Positions 43,315 to 52,350 of a stretch of 64,000 nt of DNA are shown in pieces. How positions within the stretch are numbered: position 1 is the first letter of the stretch; the number at the start of each line of letters is the position of its first letter. The DNA comes from CAJBVG01 sp943371425 (GTDB lineage: Bacteria > Bacteroidota > Bacteroidia > Sphingobacteriales > Sphingobacteriaceae). A model generated the notes under the pieces. That model did not search any database, was not told the origin of the DNA, and saw only the letters and a program-made list of their open reading frames with translations. The translations under genes and the position numbers were made by a program. The DNA lies in contig CALRUR010000007.1 in the NCBI GenBank assembly GCA_943371425.1, forward strand, positions 1 to 64,000, in the 5' to 3' direction.

Positions 43315-44403
43315 ATGAAGTTCCTCTACATAACCCTATCCATCCTCGCCCTACTAGCTATTGTTACCTACCTTTTCACACAACAAGCTAGCTTTGGAAA
43401 AAATCCAACAGGTGCACGATTAGAAAAAATTAAAAAATCTAAAAATTACCGCGACGGTGCTTTTCAGAACATACACAACACTCCCAATTTTGGAGATGGT
43501 TATAATTTTTGGAAAATATTAAAATTGTATTTTGATAAAGGACCCACTAATCCAGAAAATACCATTCCATCTAAAAAAGTAATGTTCGGGAAAGTTGATT
43601 CATCTGATTTCAATTTAACATGGTTAGGACACTCTAGCTATATTATACAAACAGATGGCAAAACCATTTTAATAGATCCAGTAATTGCCGGAAACGCTTC
43701 GCCAGTAAGCTTCTTCGGCAAAGCATACCCAATACAACACCCATACACTTTGGCAGATTTACCAGAAATAGATTACCTTATTATTACGCACGACCATTAC
43801 GATCATTTAGATTATAAAACCATTGTTCAATTAAAAAATAAAGTAAAACATATTTACACTTCTTTAGGTGTTGGTTCGCATTTAGAATATTGGGGAGTAC
43901 CTGCAGAAAATATTACAGAGTTAGATTGGACTGAGTTCGCAAACATCAACAACGATTTAAAAATTACAGCCTTGCCTGCACGACATTTTTCGGGAAGAGG
44001 ATTTACACGTAACCAAACTTTATGGTCGTCATTTGTTTTAAAAACGAAAACAAAAAATATTTATTTAGGTGGAGATAGTGGTTATGATGATCATTTTAAA
44101 ACAATAGGAAAAGAATACGGACCGTTTGATTTGAGCATGCTGGAATGTGGGCAATACAACCCCGCTTGGGGTTACATACACATGATGCCAGAAGAAGTGG
44201 CACAAGCGGCCGAAGATTTAGGAACCAAATTATTATTGCCGGTACATTGGGCAAAATTTACTTTGGCTTTACACACTTGGTCTGAACCCATTGTACGTGT
44301 TACCAAAGCTGCAAATGAAAAAAACATTGCTATTTGTACACCGATGATTGGCGAAACCATCACCCTAAATAAATATACTCCCAATACAAAATGGTGGGAA
44401 TAA
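43315..44403 (+). CDS. MBL-fold metallohydrolase (UlaG/NAPE-PLD-like)
   Basis: The 362-residue protein has an N-terminal hydrophobic helix (YITLSILALLAIVTYLF), probably a membrane anchor, then a beta-lactamase-fold hydrolase. LTWLGHSSYIIQTDGKTILIDPV is followed by the metal motif THDHYDHLD near residue 158, YLGGDSGYDDHF with the bridging aspartate, and LLPVHWAKFTLALHTW. This set matches lipid-active N-acylethanolamine phospholipase D-like or UlaG-like enzymes. The substrate is unknown. The start codon directly follows a 7-bp tandem array. Confidence 0.85.
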   Translation: MKFLYITLSILALLAIVTYLFTQQASFGKNPTGARLEKIKKSKNYRDGAFQNIHNTPNFGDGYNFWKILKLYFDKGPTNPENTIPSKKVMFGKVDSSDFNLTWLGHSSYIIQTDGKTILIDPVIAGNASPVSFFGKAYPIQHPYTLADLPEIDYLIITHDHYDHLDYKTIVQLKNKVKHIYTSLGVGSHLEYWGVPAENITELDWTEFANINNDLKITALPARHFSGRGFTRNQTLWSSFVLKTKTKNIYLGGDSGYDDHFKTIGKEYGPFDLSMLECGQYNPAWGYIHMMPEEVAQAAEDLGTKLLLPVHWAKFTLALHTWSEPIVRVTKAANEKNIAICTPMIGETITLNKYTPNTKWWE

Positions 44404-44459
44404 AAGATTTAGGTTGATGAATTCAGTTTTATCAGTATATTTAAGTATAATTTATATTG

Positions 44460-45983
44460 ATGAAAAAGTTTTTACTCCTGATTTTATTATTCGCCAGCCA
44501 GCTAAATTTGTTTGCACAAGATGCAACATGGAACGGTGGTGTAGGAAAATTAATTTATAATAATTGCACCAACTGTCATCATGAAGGCGGCATTGGTCCG
44601 TTCAGTATTTTAACATATGACGATGCGAAAGACAGAGCACAATCTATAAAATACCACACACAAGATAGGCACATGCCGCCTTGGAAAGCCGACCCAAGCT
44701 ATACAAATTTTGTTGGCGAACGTAGGTTAACAGATGCAGAAGTAAGTTTAATATCGCAATGGGTAGATAGCGGAACACCATTGGGCACGGGCGTTTCACC
44801 GGTTCCACCTACAATAAAATTAGGTTCGCAACTTAATAGATTAGACCAAAGCACTACTTTTCCGAAATATACTGTACAGTTAAGCACTGACGATTATAGA
44901 ACTTTTGTAATGCCTACCACACACAGTGGAACTAAGCACGTAAATGCAATTGAATTTTTACCAAGCAATGCAAGCATTGTACATCATATAATTTTATATC
45001 ACGACCCAAGTTCTTATTCTAGGAATTTAGATAGCCTAGATCCGGGTCCGGGTTATGCAAGTAATGGTACCGGAGCTGCTAGTCCAAATGCTGAGCTCTT
45101 AGGATTATGGACACCTGGCGCTGGTATATTTTACTTGCCCGATAATATGGGTTACGAGTTACCAGTAGGAACAGATTTAGTATTAGAAGTGCATTACGCA
45201 CCCAATAGCAATGCGAAAGCAGACAGCACACAAGTAAATATCAAATACACGTCGAGCAGCCCGGTAAGAGTAATTACCATGGATTTGCCATTGTACCATT
45301 TCCCACCAGTACTACAACAACCAGCATTAATAATTGCAGCAAATACGGTTAAAGAATTTACACAACGTACTACCTCTGGCAACAGCGATATTTCTGTAGT
45401 AGGAGTATTTCCACACATGCATTTAATTGGTAAATCTTATACTATATTTTCTACTAAAAGTACCGATACTACCAAGTTAATTCGTATACCAGATTGGGAT
45501 TTCCATTGGCAAGGGTTTTATACTTTTCGGAAACTAGTTAAAATTCCACGTCAATCTATTTTACAAGGCAAAGCTGTGTATGATAATACAAGTAACAATC
45601 CACATAACCCTAGTAACCCTCCTATTACGGTATCTTCTGGAGAGAATACAAAAGATGAAATGATGGTAGCCTTTATTGCTTACACTACTTACCAAGCAGG
45701 CGACGAAAATATAATTTTAGATAGCACACTTGTAAATACAGGGATTGAACAAACAGAAAATTCAAGTTTAAAAATTTATCCTAATCCGGTGAATGATTTT
45801 TTAACGATAGAACTTGAGGAAGAAATAAGTTCTGTGAAAATAATTTCTTTAGATGGTAGAATATTATTGAATGAATCATCTGAAAATATAATTGATGTTA
45901 CTAGTCTTTCTGCTGGAATTTATTTTGTAGAAATAAAAACGGATAGAAATAGCTATAGAAAGAAAATTGTGAAATCTAATTAG
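44460..45983 (+). CDS. Secreted CxxCH and copper-monooxygenase-like protein, T9SS cargo
   Basis: The 507-residue protein has a signal peptide (KKFLLLILLFASQLNLFAQ). A heme c site, C36-T-N-C39-H40, lies in a DUF/planctomycete-cytochrome-like segment (GGIGPFSILTYDDAK, MPPWKADPSY). Two beta-domains resembling copper type II ascorbate-dependent monooxygenases follow, with His motifs HHIILYHDP, LEVHYAP and FPHMHLIGKSY. The C-terminal type A sorting domain begins LKIYPNPVNDFLTIEL and ends with the basic tail SYRKKIVKSN. I use the ATG at 44460 rather than the preceding TTG. It is probably displayed at the surface as a redox enzyme; the substrate is unknown. Confidence 0.85.
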   Translation: MKKFLLLILLFASQLNLFAQDATWNGGVGKLIYNNCTNCHHEGGIGPFSILTYDDAKDRAQSIKYHTQDRHMPPWKADPSYTNFVGERRLTDAEVSLISQWVDSGTPLGTGVSPVPPTIKLGSQLNRLDQSTTFPKYTVQLSTDDYRTFVMPTTHSGTKHVNAIEFLPSNASIVHHIILYHDPSSYSRNLDSLDPGPGYASNGTGAASPNAELLGLWTPGAGIFYLPDNMGYELPVGTDLVLEVHYAPNSNAKADSTQVNIKYTSSSPVRVITMDLPLYHFPPVLQQPALIIAANTVKEFTQRTTSGNSDISVVGVFPHMHLIGKSYTIFSTKSTDTTKLIRIPDWDFHWQGFYTFRKLVKIPRQSILQGKAVYDNTSNNPHNPSNPPITVSSGENTKDEMMVAFIAYTTYQAGDENIILDSTLVNTGIEQTENSSLKIYPNPVNDFLTIELEEEISSVKIISLDGRILLNESSENIIDVTSLSAGIYFVEIKTDRNSYRKKIVKSN

Positions 45984-45995
45984 CGTTTTTGGGGT

Positions 45996-46033
45996 CACAG
46001 AGTAACACAAAGTACACACAGAGTTTCACAAAG
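45996..46033 (+). repeat. Intergenic direct repeat, 21-bp period
   Basis: CACAGAGTAACACAAAG (45996-46012) and CACAGAGTTTCACAAAG (46017-46033) form a direct repeat shortly after the copper-monooxygenase-like gene. I see no gene in this stretch. Confidence 0.6.
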
Positions 46034-46150
46034 TTTTTTTTCTCGTATACTTATATGCTTATAATTAAATTATATTTTTTTCAATTCTCACATATATATT
46101 CATAACCTGATACTTTACCTTCTTTTGATTTCCCCATGCAGGGGTCCCCT

Positions 46151-46230
46151 AACGCAGCGTAGCGAAGTTGAGGTGTGGTCATAATTTGATTCCAAATACC
46201 GAACGCAGCGTAGCGATTTGAGAGGCGGTC
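46151..46230 (+). repeat. Direct repeat pair with AACGCAGCGTAGCGA core
   Basis: Copy 1 (46151-46180) and copy 2 (46202-46230) share AACGCAGCGTAGCGA and the ending GGTC, 51 bp apart; each looks like a short GC-richer insertion in AT-rich surroundings. A small hairpin, CCCC-ATGCA-GGGG (46132-46144), lies just upstream. The region is non-coding and lies downstream of alkB (minus strand) and of the plus-strand gene before it. Confidence 0.6.
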
Positions 46231-46237
46231 TTTCGGA

Positions 46238-46843
46238 TTATCGCTCTATCGTTCTAAACGTTAAATTAATTCTAGGCGTATTTACCTTCGTAGTAGGCGG
46301 AAGTCTGTGCAACCAATGCGTTTGAGTGCTTCCTTTCATTACCAATAAACTTCCGTGCTCTAAAAATACTTCTAATTTATCTGCAGATGTTTTATGTTTA
46401 AAAGCAAACTTACGTTCGGCACCAAAACTCATAGAGGCAATTGCGCCGTCCTTTTTCAAATCAGTTTCTCCATCGCTGTGCCATGCCATGCCTTCATCGC
46501 CGGTGTGGTATAAATTTAACAAACAAGAGTTATACGTTTCGTTAGAAAGTTTTTCTGCAATCTCTTTCAGTGCTACTAATTCTTTAGTCCAAGGTAATGC
46601 TGTTTTGGTAATTTTAGAATAGGTGTAGTTGAATTCTTGTTCGGCATACCAAGCTACTTTGCGTTTGGTAATTATTTTTTTACCATAAATTAAGGCTTCA
46701 TCATTTTTCCATTCAATCGTATTCATCAATATATTGAAGTAATAGTCTGCTTCTTGTTTAGAAAATGTTTTTCCATAATAATTAACTTCCCCATCAAAAG
46801 GCAATAAATTAATCTGTGCAGAATTAGTATTGAATAAATCCAT
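46238..46843 (-). CDS. alkB: Alpha-ketoglutarate-dependent dioxygenase AlkB
   Basis: The 201-residue Fe(II)/2-oxoglutarate dioxygenase repairs alkylated bases by oxidative demethylation. The iron ligands are H122 and D124 in MAWHSDGE and probably H179 in THWLHRLP; the 2-oxoglutarate arginines are in PRINLTFR (R191, R197). The THWLHRLP form resembles the ALKBH2/3-type proteins. It is encoded five bases after an AraC-methyltransferase fusion gene, giving an ada-alkB type alkylation-repair operon. Confidence 0.92.
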   Translation of the reverse strand: MDLFNTNSAQINLLPFDGEVNYYGKTFSKQEADYYFNILMNTIEWKNDEALIYGKKIITKRKVAWYAEQEFNYTYSKITKTALPWTKELVALKEIAEKLSNETYNSCLLNLYHTGDEGMAWHSDGETDLKKDGAIASMSFGAERKFAFKHKTSADKLEVFLEHGSLLVMKGSTQTHWLHRLPPTTKVNTPRINLTFRTIER

Positions 46844-46848
46844 GGTAC

Positions 46849-47691
46849 TTATTTATAAACTTGTGCAGATTCCCAAGCAATAATGGCTTGCTTACGAGTT
46901 GCTCCCCACATATAACCACCGAGTATGCCCGATTGTTGTATCACTCTATGGCAAGGAATTAAAAAAGCTACTGGGTTACTTCCAATAGCCGATCCTACTG
47001 CTCGTGCAGCCTGCTTATGGTCAATATTATTCGCTATGTTTCCATAGCTATTTAATTTACCAAGTGGTATTCTCAACAATGCACTCCATACTTTTAGTTG
47101 GAAATCTGTTCCTTTTAAATGCAATTTCAATTCGGGCAAATTACTCCAATCCGTTGAAAAGAACTTCATTGCCAATAAATGTTGTTCATCTGATTTCTGC
47201 ACAAAATTTGCTTGCGGAAATTTTGCATTCAGTTTACTAATGGCATCAGAATTATTGTCATCAAAAGAAATATAACATATCCCTTTGCGTGTTGAAGCAA
47301 TTATAAGTTCTCCAAAAATACTTTCGTAAAAATCATAATGAATCATTAAATCTTTTGCTTCATTTTTATACTCAGCAGGCGTCATCCCTTCTATACTCAC
47401 AAACATATCGTGCAAGCGTGAAGTGCTCGAAAGACCAAGTTGATGGCTAGTTTCAAACAAGTTCAACGACTCTTCTTTGAGCAAAGATTTTGCATGTTCA
47501 ACACTTAAATATTGTATAAATTTCTTCGGACTAATACCAGCCCATTCAGTAAATAAACGTTGGAAATGAAAAGGACTAATATTCACTTTACTTGCAATAT
47601 CATCCAAGCTAGGTTGTTTTGTATAATTACTCTTGATGTATTCTATAGCATTTGTAATACGCAAAAAGTCTATGGTTGCTTGCTCTTTCAT
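46849..47691 (-). CDS. AraC regulator fused to methylated-DNA cysteine methyltransferase
   Basis: This 280-residue protein joins an N-terminal AraC-type helix-turn-helix domain (residues about 15-110, DDIASKVNISPFHFQRLF) to a C-terminal O6-alkylguanine-DNA alkyltransferase with the active-site cysteine C247 in LIPCHRVI. It resembles the C-terminal two-thirds of E. coli Ada but lacks the N-terminal zinc domain that senses methylphosphotriesters. It is cotranscribed with alkB, so it probably regulates and repairs within an alkylation response; how it senses damage without the Ada zinc domain is unclear. Confidence 0.9.
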   Translation of the reverse strand: MKEQATIDFLRITNAIEYIKSNYTKQPSLDDIASKVNISPFHFQRLFTEWAGISPKKFIQYLSVEHAKSLLKEESLNLFETSHQLGLSSTSRLHDMFVSIEGMTPAEYKNEAKDLMIHYDFYESIFGELIIASTRKGICYISFDDNNSDAISKLNAKFPQANFVQKSDEQHLLAMKFFSTDWSNLPELKLHLKGTDFQLKVWSALLRIPLGKLNSYGNIANNIDHKQAARAVGSAIGSNPVAFLIPCHRVIQQSGILGGYMWGATRKQAIIAWESAQVYK

Positions 47692-47757
47692 TTATTCAAT
47701 TTAAAATGCAAATTCAGAATATTCAATTTAAACTAAAACCCGTTTCTTGCTAAAAAA

Positions 47758-47783
47758 AAATCCTGCAATTTTTTGCAGGATTT
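47758..47783 (-). terminator. Intrinsic terminator after the tail-specific protease
   Basis: AAATCCTGCAA and its complement around the AATTTTTT loop form a hairpin on the minus strand (47758-47783), followed by a run of T in the minus direction. It lies 17 bp after the stop of the protease gene and separates it from the Ada-like gene on the same strand. Confidence 0.8.
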
Positions 47784-47800
47784 AAGTATATCCATCTACC

Positions 47801-49876
47801 TTATTTCAACGAAAGCCAATCGGCTACGATTAAACAGCTTTCTTCTAAAATAAAATCGAATGGTTTTTCGCCTTTGGGTTTCGTTTCTCCTTTTTTCAAC
47901 GGTGCTAAACCTCTAGCTACTCTTCTTTCATTTTCTCTGTCTAAACTTTTTTGTTCATTCTCATCGCGCTCCTTCTTCATCGCAATTTCATTTAAGGAAG
48001 TTGCTTTTTCTACTTCACTTTCGTTAAACTTTTTAATATCATCCAACATGTAAGCATACTCTTTATTATTCTTCATTCGCTTTTCGTGCTTATCTGTTAA
48101 AGACTTGATACTTGATTGTAAAGAGGCTATCGGTTTGTAATTCGATTTTTTTATCTCATCCCAAGGTAAGGCAGATTTCTCTGCGCTCTCTCCGTATTTA
48201 TCTGCCGGATAAATCATCGGGAAATTAATATCTGGTGTAACTCCTTTGTTTTGTGTGCTACTTCCATTTACTCTATAAAACTTTGCAACCGTTAAATTTA
48301 TTTGTCCGTAGGTATTTTCTTTACCAACTATTTTGTTGCTAGTATTACTAATTACTTGATCTAAATCTATTGCATTTTGAACGGTACCTTTCCCAAAACT
48401 TTGTGTACCTACTACTATTCCTCTTCCATAATCTTGTATAGCTCCTGCAAAAATTTCGGATGCCGATGCAGAAAATCTATCTATCAATACAGCCATAGGG
48501 CCAACCCATGTAATACTCTCATCATCATCTTCACCAATGTCCACTTTATTTTTTGTATCTCTCACTTGCACCACAGGGCCAGATTTAATAAACAAACCAG
48601 TTAAATCAATCGCCTCTACTAATGAACCACCACCATTGCTTCTTAAATCAACTATTACTGCATCTACATTTTCTGCACGCAAACTATCTAGAATTAATTT
48701 TACATCTCTAGTAGTTGATTTGTAATTTTTATCTCCACTTTGGTATGCTTTAAAATCCATGTAAAATGCAGGAATATCTATAATTCCTACTTTATACGTT
48801 TTACCATTTTGCTTTATTTCTTTAATTTCTTTTTTAGCCGATTGGTCTTGTAAAATTATTTTTTCTCTAACCAATTCAATTATTTTTGGGCTTGCCACAT
48901 CTTGCCCCTTTGATACAACTTTTAATCGCACGGTAGTACCCTTAGCACCACGTATTAATTGTATAGCATTATCTAATCTCCATCCAACAATATCGGTAAA
49001 CTCACCATCTTTACCTTGTGCTACTGCCAAAAATTTATCATCAACACTTACCAATCCGCTTTTATCTGCCGGGCCACCAGGTGTTATGGCATTTACGGTT
49101 ACAAAATCGTTATCCATTCTCAACGTTGCACCAATGCCCTCTAAAGAACGGCTCATGTCTATGTTAAAGTTTGCAGCATTACTTGGGTTAAAATAATTAG
49201 TATGCGGGTCTACAGATTCTGTGTACGCCGACATAAATGCTTGGAAAGCATCGTAACTATTAACCTTTTCAGCTTGTGTTACCAAATTCTGATAACGCTT
49301 TTTTAAGGTCTCTTTGCTTTTTGCAGAATCTGATCCTGCAATTTTTAAATTCAACAAATCGTATCTTAATCTTTTTGTCCAATAAACATCACTCTCTTCT
49401 TGAGATTTAAACCACTCTTGTTTTTCTCTATTAAATACAATACTTTCTTCATCCGTAAATTCAAACTTTTCAGTTTCTAATTTTGATAAAATAAAATTCA
49501 TTCTATTTAAATAACGCTCCATGTATATGTTGAACATACTAAACGGTTGCGTTAATTCTCCCGACTGTAAAAAATCGTCGTAATTATTTCTGTCTTGTTT
49601 AAAATTATTAACTTCTGTTTCGAAGAAATAAATTTTACTCGCATCAATATTATTCAAATAGGCATCAAACACTACTTTTGATAGGGAGTCGTTTAAGGGT
49701 ACTTTTTTATAATTGTAATTGGAAACCAGTGCCACTACTTGCCGACAAACTTCAACTTGTTGGTCGCTGGGTGTAATATCTTTTTTATTTTCAGAAGCAC
49801 AAAAAGAAAATGCAGTTGCTGTACTTATCAGCAATAATAGGGACCCTAAGCCAATTCTCATGATAGTTTTACTCAT
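47801..49876 (-). CDS. C-terminal (tail-specific) S41 peptidase Prc-like
   Basis: The 691-residue periplasmic protease has an N-terminal export signal (GLGSLLLLISTATAFSF), a helical N-terminal region, a PDZ domain near residues 245-330 (GIGATLRMDNDFVTV, TPGGPADKSGL), and the S41 catalytic core. The serine is in FSASASEIFAGAI near 469 and the lysine in GTQSFGKGTVQ near 494. A charged C-terminal tail rich in Lys/Glu matches the Prc C-terminal extension. Such enzymes degrade or trim periplasmic proteins from the C-terminus. A terminator follows the gene. Confidence 0.92.
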   Translation of the reverse strand: MSKTIMRIGLGSLLLLISTATAFSFCASENKKDITPSDQQVEVCRQVVALVSNYNYKKVPLNDSLSKVVFDAYLNNIDASKIYFFETEVNNFKQDRNNYDDFLQSGELTQPFSMFNIYMERYLNRMNFILSKLETEKFEFTDEESIVFNREKQEWFKSQEESDVYWTKRLRYDLLNLKIAGSDSAKSKETLKKRYQNLVTQAEKVNSYDAFQAFMSAYTESVDPHTNYFNPSNAANFNIDMSRSLEGIGATLRMDNDFVTVNAITPGGPADKSGLVSVDDKFLAVAQGKDGEFTDIVGWRLDNAIQLIRGAKGTTVRLKVVSKGQDVASPKIIELVREKIILQDQSAKKEIKEIKQNGKTYKVGIIDIPAFYMDFKAYQSGDKNYKSTTRDVKLILDSLRAENVDAVIVDLRSNGGGSLVEAIDLTGLFIKSGPVVQVRDTKNKVDIGEDDDESITWVGPMAVLIDRFSASASEIFAGAIQDYGRGIVVGTQSFGKGTVQNAIDLDQVISNTSNKIVGKENTYGQINLTVAKFYRVNGSSTQNKGVTPDINFPMIYPADKYGESAEKSALPWDEIKKSNYKPIASLQSSIKSLTDKHEKRMKNNKEYAYMLDDIKKFNESEVEKATSLNEIAMKKERDENEQKSLDRENERRVARGLAPLKKGETKPKGEKPFDFILEESCLIVADWLSLK

Positions 49877-50002
49877 CTTTATATTTTATATTCACTAATT
49901 AAACAATAATAACAAAGATTTGGTCTAATTGCTTTGTAATTATTTAGTTTCAAAGGGCAATTTAAGATATTTTTAATTTCTGAATAATAAGTACTTTTGA
50001 AA

Positions 50003-51373
50003 ATGTTGCAATTACCAGAAGATTTTAAACGTCAAATGGAGGCCGATTTAGGCCAAGAGGCTCCTAGTTTTTTTAATGCCTTAAATACAGAAAGCCCCAC
50101 TTCTATTAGATATAATCCTAATAAACAAAGCCCTAACCTTAATTATTTTGAGGGTAGCAGTGTTATTCCTTGGTCGGGTAATGGCCATTACTTAGAAAAA
50201 AGACCTTCGTTTACCTTCGACCCCTATTTCCATGCTGGGCATTATTATGTTCAAGAGGCCAGCTCAATGTTTTTAGAAGAAGCCTTAAAACAAAGTGTTG
50301 ATTTAACAGAATCTCTTCGGGTATTGGATCTATGCGCTGCACCCGGAGGTAAAAGCACTCATTTAAGCTCCTTAATTTCTGATGATAGTATTCTTATTAG
50401 TAACGAAGTAATTTCAACCAGGGCATCTATACTTGTAGAGAACCTAACCAAATGGGGAAAAGCAAACGTAATTGTGTGCAATAACGACCCCGAGCATTTT
50501 AGCGATTTAGAAAATTGTTTTGATGTAGTAGTGATAGATGCACCGTGTTCTGGCGAAGGAATGTTTAGAAAAGATAATGATTCTATAAATGAGTGGAACT
50601 TAAACAATGTGAACATTTGCAGTGCAAGACAAAAAAGAATTATACATACCGCTTCAAAATTACTTCGTACAAATGGTATCATCATTTACAGTACTTGTAC
50701 ATTTAATACTAAAGAAGATGTAGATCCTATTAACGATTTATTAGCAGAAGGCGGATGGGAATCTATCCAATTAAATATTGATAAATTTCCTGGTATTGTA
50801 GAAAGAAATATAAGCAGCAATACAACATTGTTTGGATATCATTTTTATCCACATAAAATTAAAGGAGAAGGCTTTTATATTTCTATTTTGAGAAAAACAG
50901 AAACTGAAGAATCTAAATGGCCGAAGGTGATGAAGAATGTTGATTTTACTGATAAAAAAACTAGAAATGTAATTTCAGAATATATAGAAACAGACGGATT
51001 AGATTTTATTCAGCACAATCAACAAACACTTGCGTTTCCAATAAATTTAAAAAATGAAATGTTAGGTATACTCAACACTTCTTTACGAATTAAAAAATTT
51101 GGAATAGACCTTGGTCAAGTAATTCGCGAAGAATTAATACCAGACCAAGCCTTAGCTATGTCGCTAATTCCATTAAAGAAATTCGAAACCTTAACGCTAA
51201 GCAAAGAGCAAGCAATAATGTATTTGCAAAAAAAAGATTTTAATACCAACACTAATTTAAAAGGTTGGTATTTGATGAAATATGAAAATGCAGTGTTAGG
51301 TTTTGCTAAACTTATTGGAAATAGAATGAATAATACTTACCCTAAAGAATGGAGAATTCGTTCTGAACAATAA
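50003..51373 (+). CDS. RsmF-like 16S rRNA m5C methyltransferase
   Basis: The 456-residue protein has an RsmB/RsmF SAM-dependent catalytic domain with DLCAAPGGKSTHLSS near residue 111, the catalytic cysteine motif DAPCSGEGMFRKD near 179, and YSTCTFNTKEDVD near 230. A C-terminal PUA-like RNA-binding region follows (YLQKKDFNTNTNLKGWYLM, GFAKLIGNRMNNTYPKEWR). It probably makes m5C in 16S rRNA. I use the ATG at 50003 (MLQLPEDF); a TTG at 49997 would add two residues. Confidence 0.9.
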   Translation: MLQLPEDFKRQMEADLGQEAPSFFNALNTESPTSIRYNPNKQSPNLNYFEGSSVIPWSGNGHYLEKRPSFTFDPYFHAGHYYVQEASSMFLEEALKQSVDLTESLRVLDLCAAPGGKSTHLSSLISDDSILISNEVISTRASILVENLTKWGKANVIVCNNDPEHFSDLENCFDVVVIDAPCSGEGMFRKDNDSINEWNLNNVNICSARQKRIIHTASKLLRTNGIIIYSTCTFNTKEDVDPINDLLAEGGWESIQLNIDKFPGIVERNISSNTTLFGYHFYPHKIKGEGFYISILRKTETEESKWPKVMKNVDFTDKKTRNVISEYIETDGLDFIQHNQQTLAFPINLKNEMLGILNTSLRIKKFGIDLGQVIREELIPDQALAMSLIPLKKFETLTLSKEQAIMYLQKKDFNTNTNLKGWYLMKYENAVLGFAKLIGNRMNNTYPKEWRIRSEQ

Positions 51374-51374
51374 A

Positions 51375-51392
51375 GGCAACAATTCTGTTGCC
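51375..51392. terminator. Probable bidirectional hairpin between convergent genes
   Basis: GGCAACA (51375-51381) pairs with TGTTGCC (51386-51392) across a short loop between the convergent RsmF-like and alpha/beta-hydrolase genes. The flanking T-tracts are short in both directions, so its strength as a terminator is uncertain. Confidence 0.5.
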
Positions 51393-51398
51393 CTAAAA

Positions 51399-52286
51399 TT
51401 AATTTTTAAAAAATCCATCCAATGTTTTTATAAACCATTCTGGCTGATCGTACATTATAAAATGTTTAGCTCCATCCGTTTGTTTTAATTGAACTCCCTT
51501 TAGGTTTTTATACTGTAGTGCAAAAACATTGTACGAAGCTTCTTTGGTATAATCAGGAAATGCTGCTATTGGTTTATCCCATGCCACCATTACCATTGTA
51601 TTTGTTTTGATATTTTTCAGCTCATCTCTTAAATCAGTTCCCATCATTTCTGCGAAAGTTTTACCCATGGTATACCTATCCGAGCTCATAGACCATGTGC
51701 AAGCTTTTTCTATTTGCGCTTCATTGGTAATCATGGTTCTCAGAATATTCATTTGTTGAGTTCTTAATACTTTCTCATCCGTTTTTAAGTAAGAATTTTC
51801 TGCACCAATTAGCATACCTTTTATTTGTTCCTCTGTACGCGAAGAATCTTGAGCAGCCATTAAAAAAGGCATGGCATCTACTACAACTAATTTCTTTAAT
51901 AAGCTTGGTTCAGAACTAGCAATCATTAAGCCATAAAAGCCACCCATGCTGTGTCCTACTAATATTGCATCATTCTTAGCATGCGATTTTATATAGGCTA
52001 TTAAATCGGCTTTTATGGTTAGCATAATATCCTTCTCTTTTATAGGTGCAGCTTCTGCAAAACCTGCAAGTGTAAATGCATAACAAGTGTAATTTGTTTC
52101 GTAGTGTTTTATGGTTGCATCCCAAACTTCTGCCGAACATAAAATTCCTGGTATAAAAAATATTGGCGAACCTTTACCCGAAATTCTTACACTAAATGAT
52201 GGGTGTTTTTCAATTTTTTGTGCGAACGAATTGCTTGTTAAAACGATCAACAAAATAATTCCTAATAGTAATTTTATCTTTTTCAT
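51399..52286 (-). CDS. Exported alpha/beta hydrolase
   Basis: This 295-residue protein has a signal peptide (LLLGIILLIVLTSNSFAQ) and the alpha/beta hydrolase fold: IFFIPGILCSAEVWDATI (oxyanion region), the nucleophile motif VGHSMGGFYG near residue 112, and the catalytic histidine in GAKHFIMYDQPEWF near the C-terminus. It is probably a periplasmic esterase or lipase-like enzyme. The substrate is unknown. It lies downstream of the sigma factor/membrane protein pair on the same strand, separated by 64 bp. Confidence 0.85.
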   Translation of the reverse strand: MKKIKLLLGIILLIVLTSNSFAQKIEKHPSFSVRISGKGSPIFFIPGILCSAEVWDATIKHYETNYTCYAFTLAGFAEAAPIKEKDIMLTIKADLIAYIKSHAKNDAILVGHSMGGFYGLMIASSEPSLLKKLVVVDAMPFLMAAQDSSRTEEQIKGMLIGAENSYLKTDEKVLRTQQMNILRTMITNEAQIEKACTWSMSSDRYTMGKTFAEMMGTDLRDELKNIKTNTMVMVAWDKPIAAFPDYTKEASYNVFALQYKNLKGVQLKQTDGAKHFIMYDQPEWFIKTLDGFFKN

Positions 52287-52350
52287 AATAATTGGTTTTT
52301 ACTATTAGAGTGCAAACTTTTTTATTTGTTACAAAAAAAATAAAATAATT

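Noticed and set aside
49992..49999. TACTTTTG as promoter of the RsmF-like gene
   Set aside because: It matches the -7 consensus but ends three bases before the ATG at 50003, so transcription would start at or after the start codon. No TTTG lies at -33.
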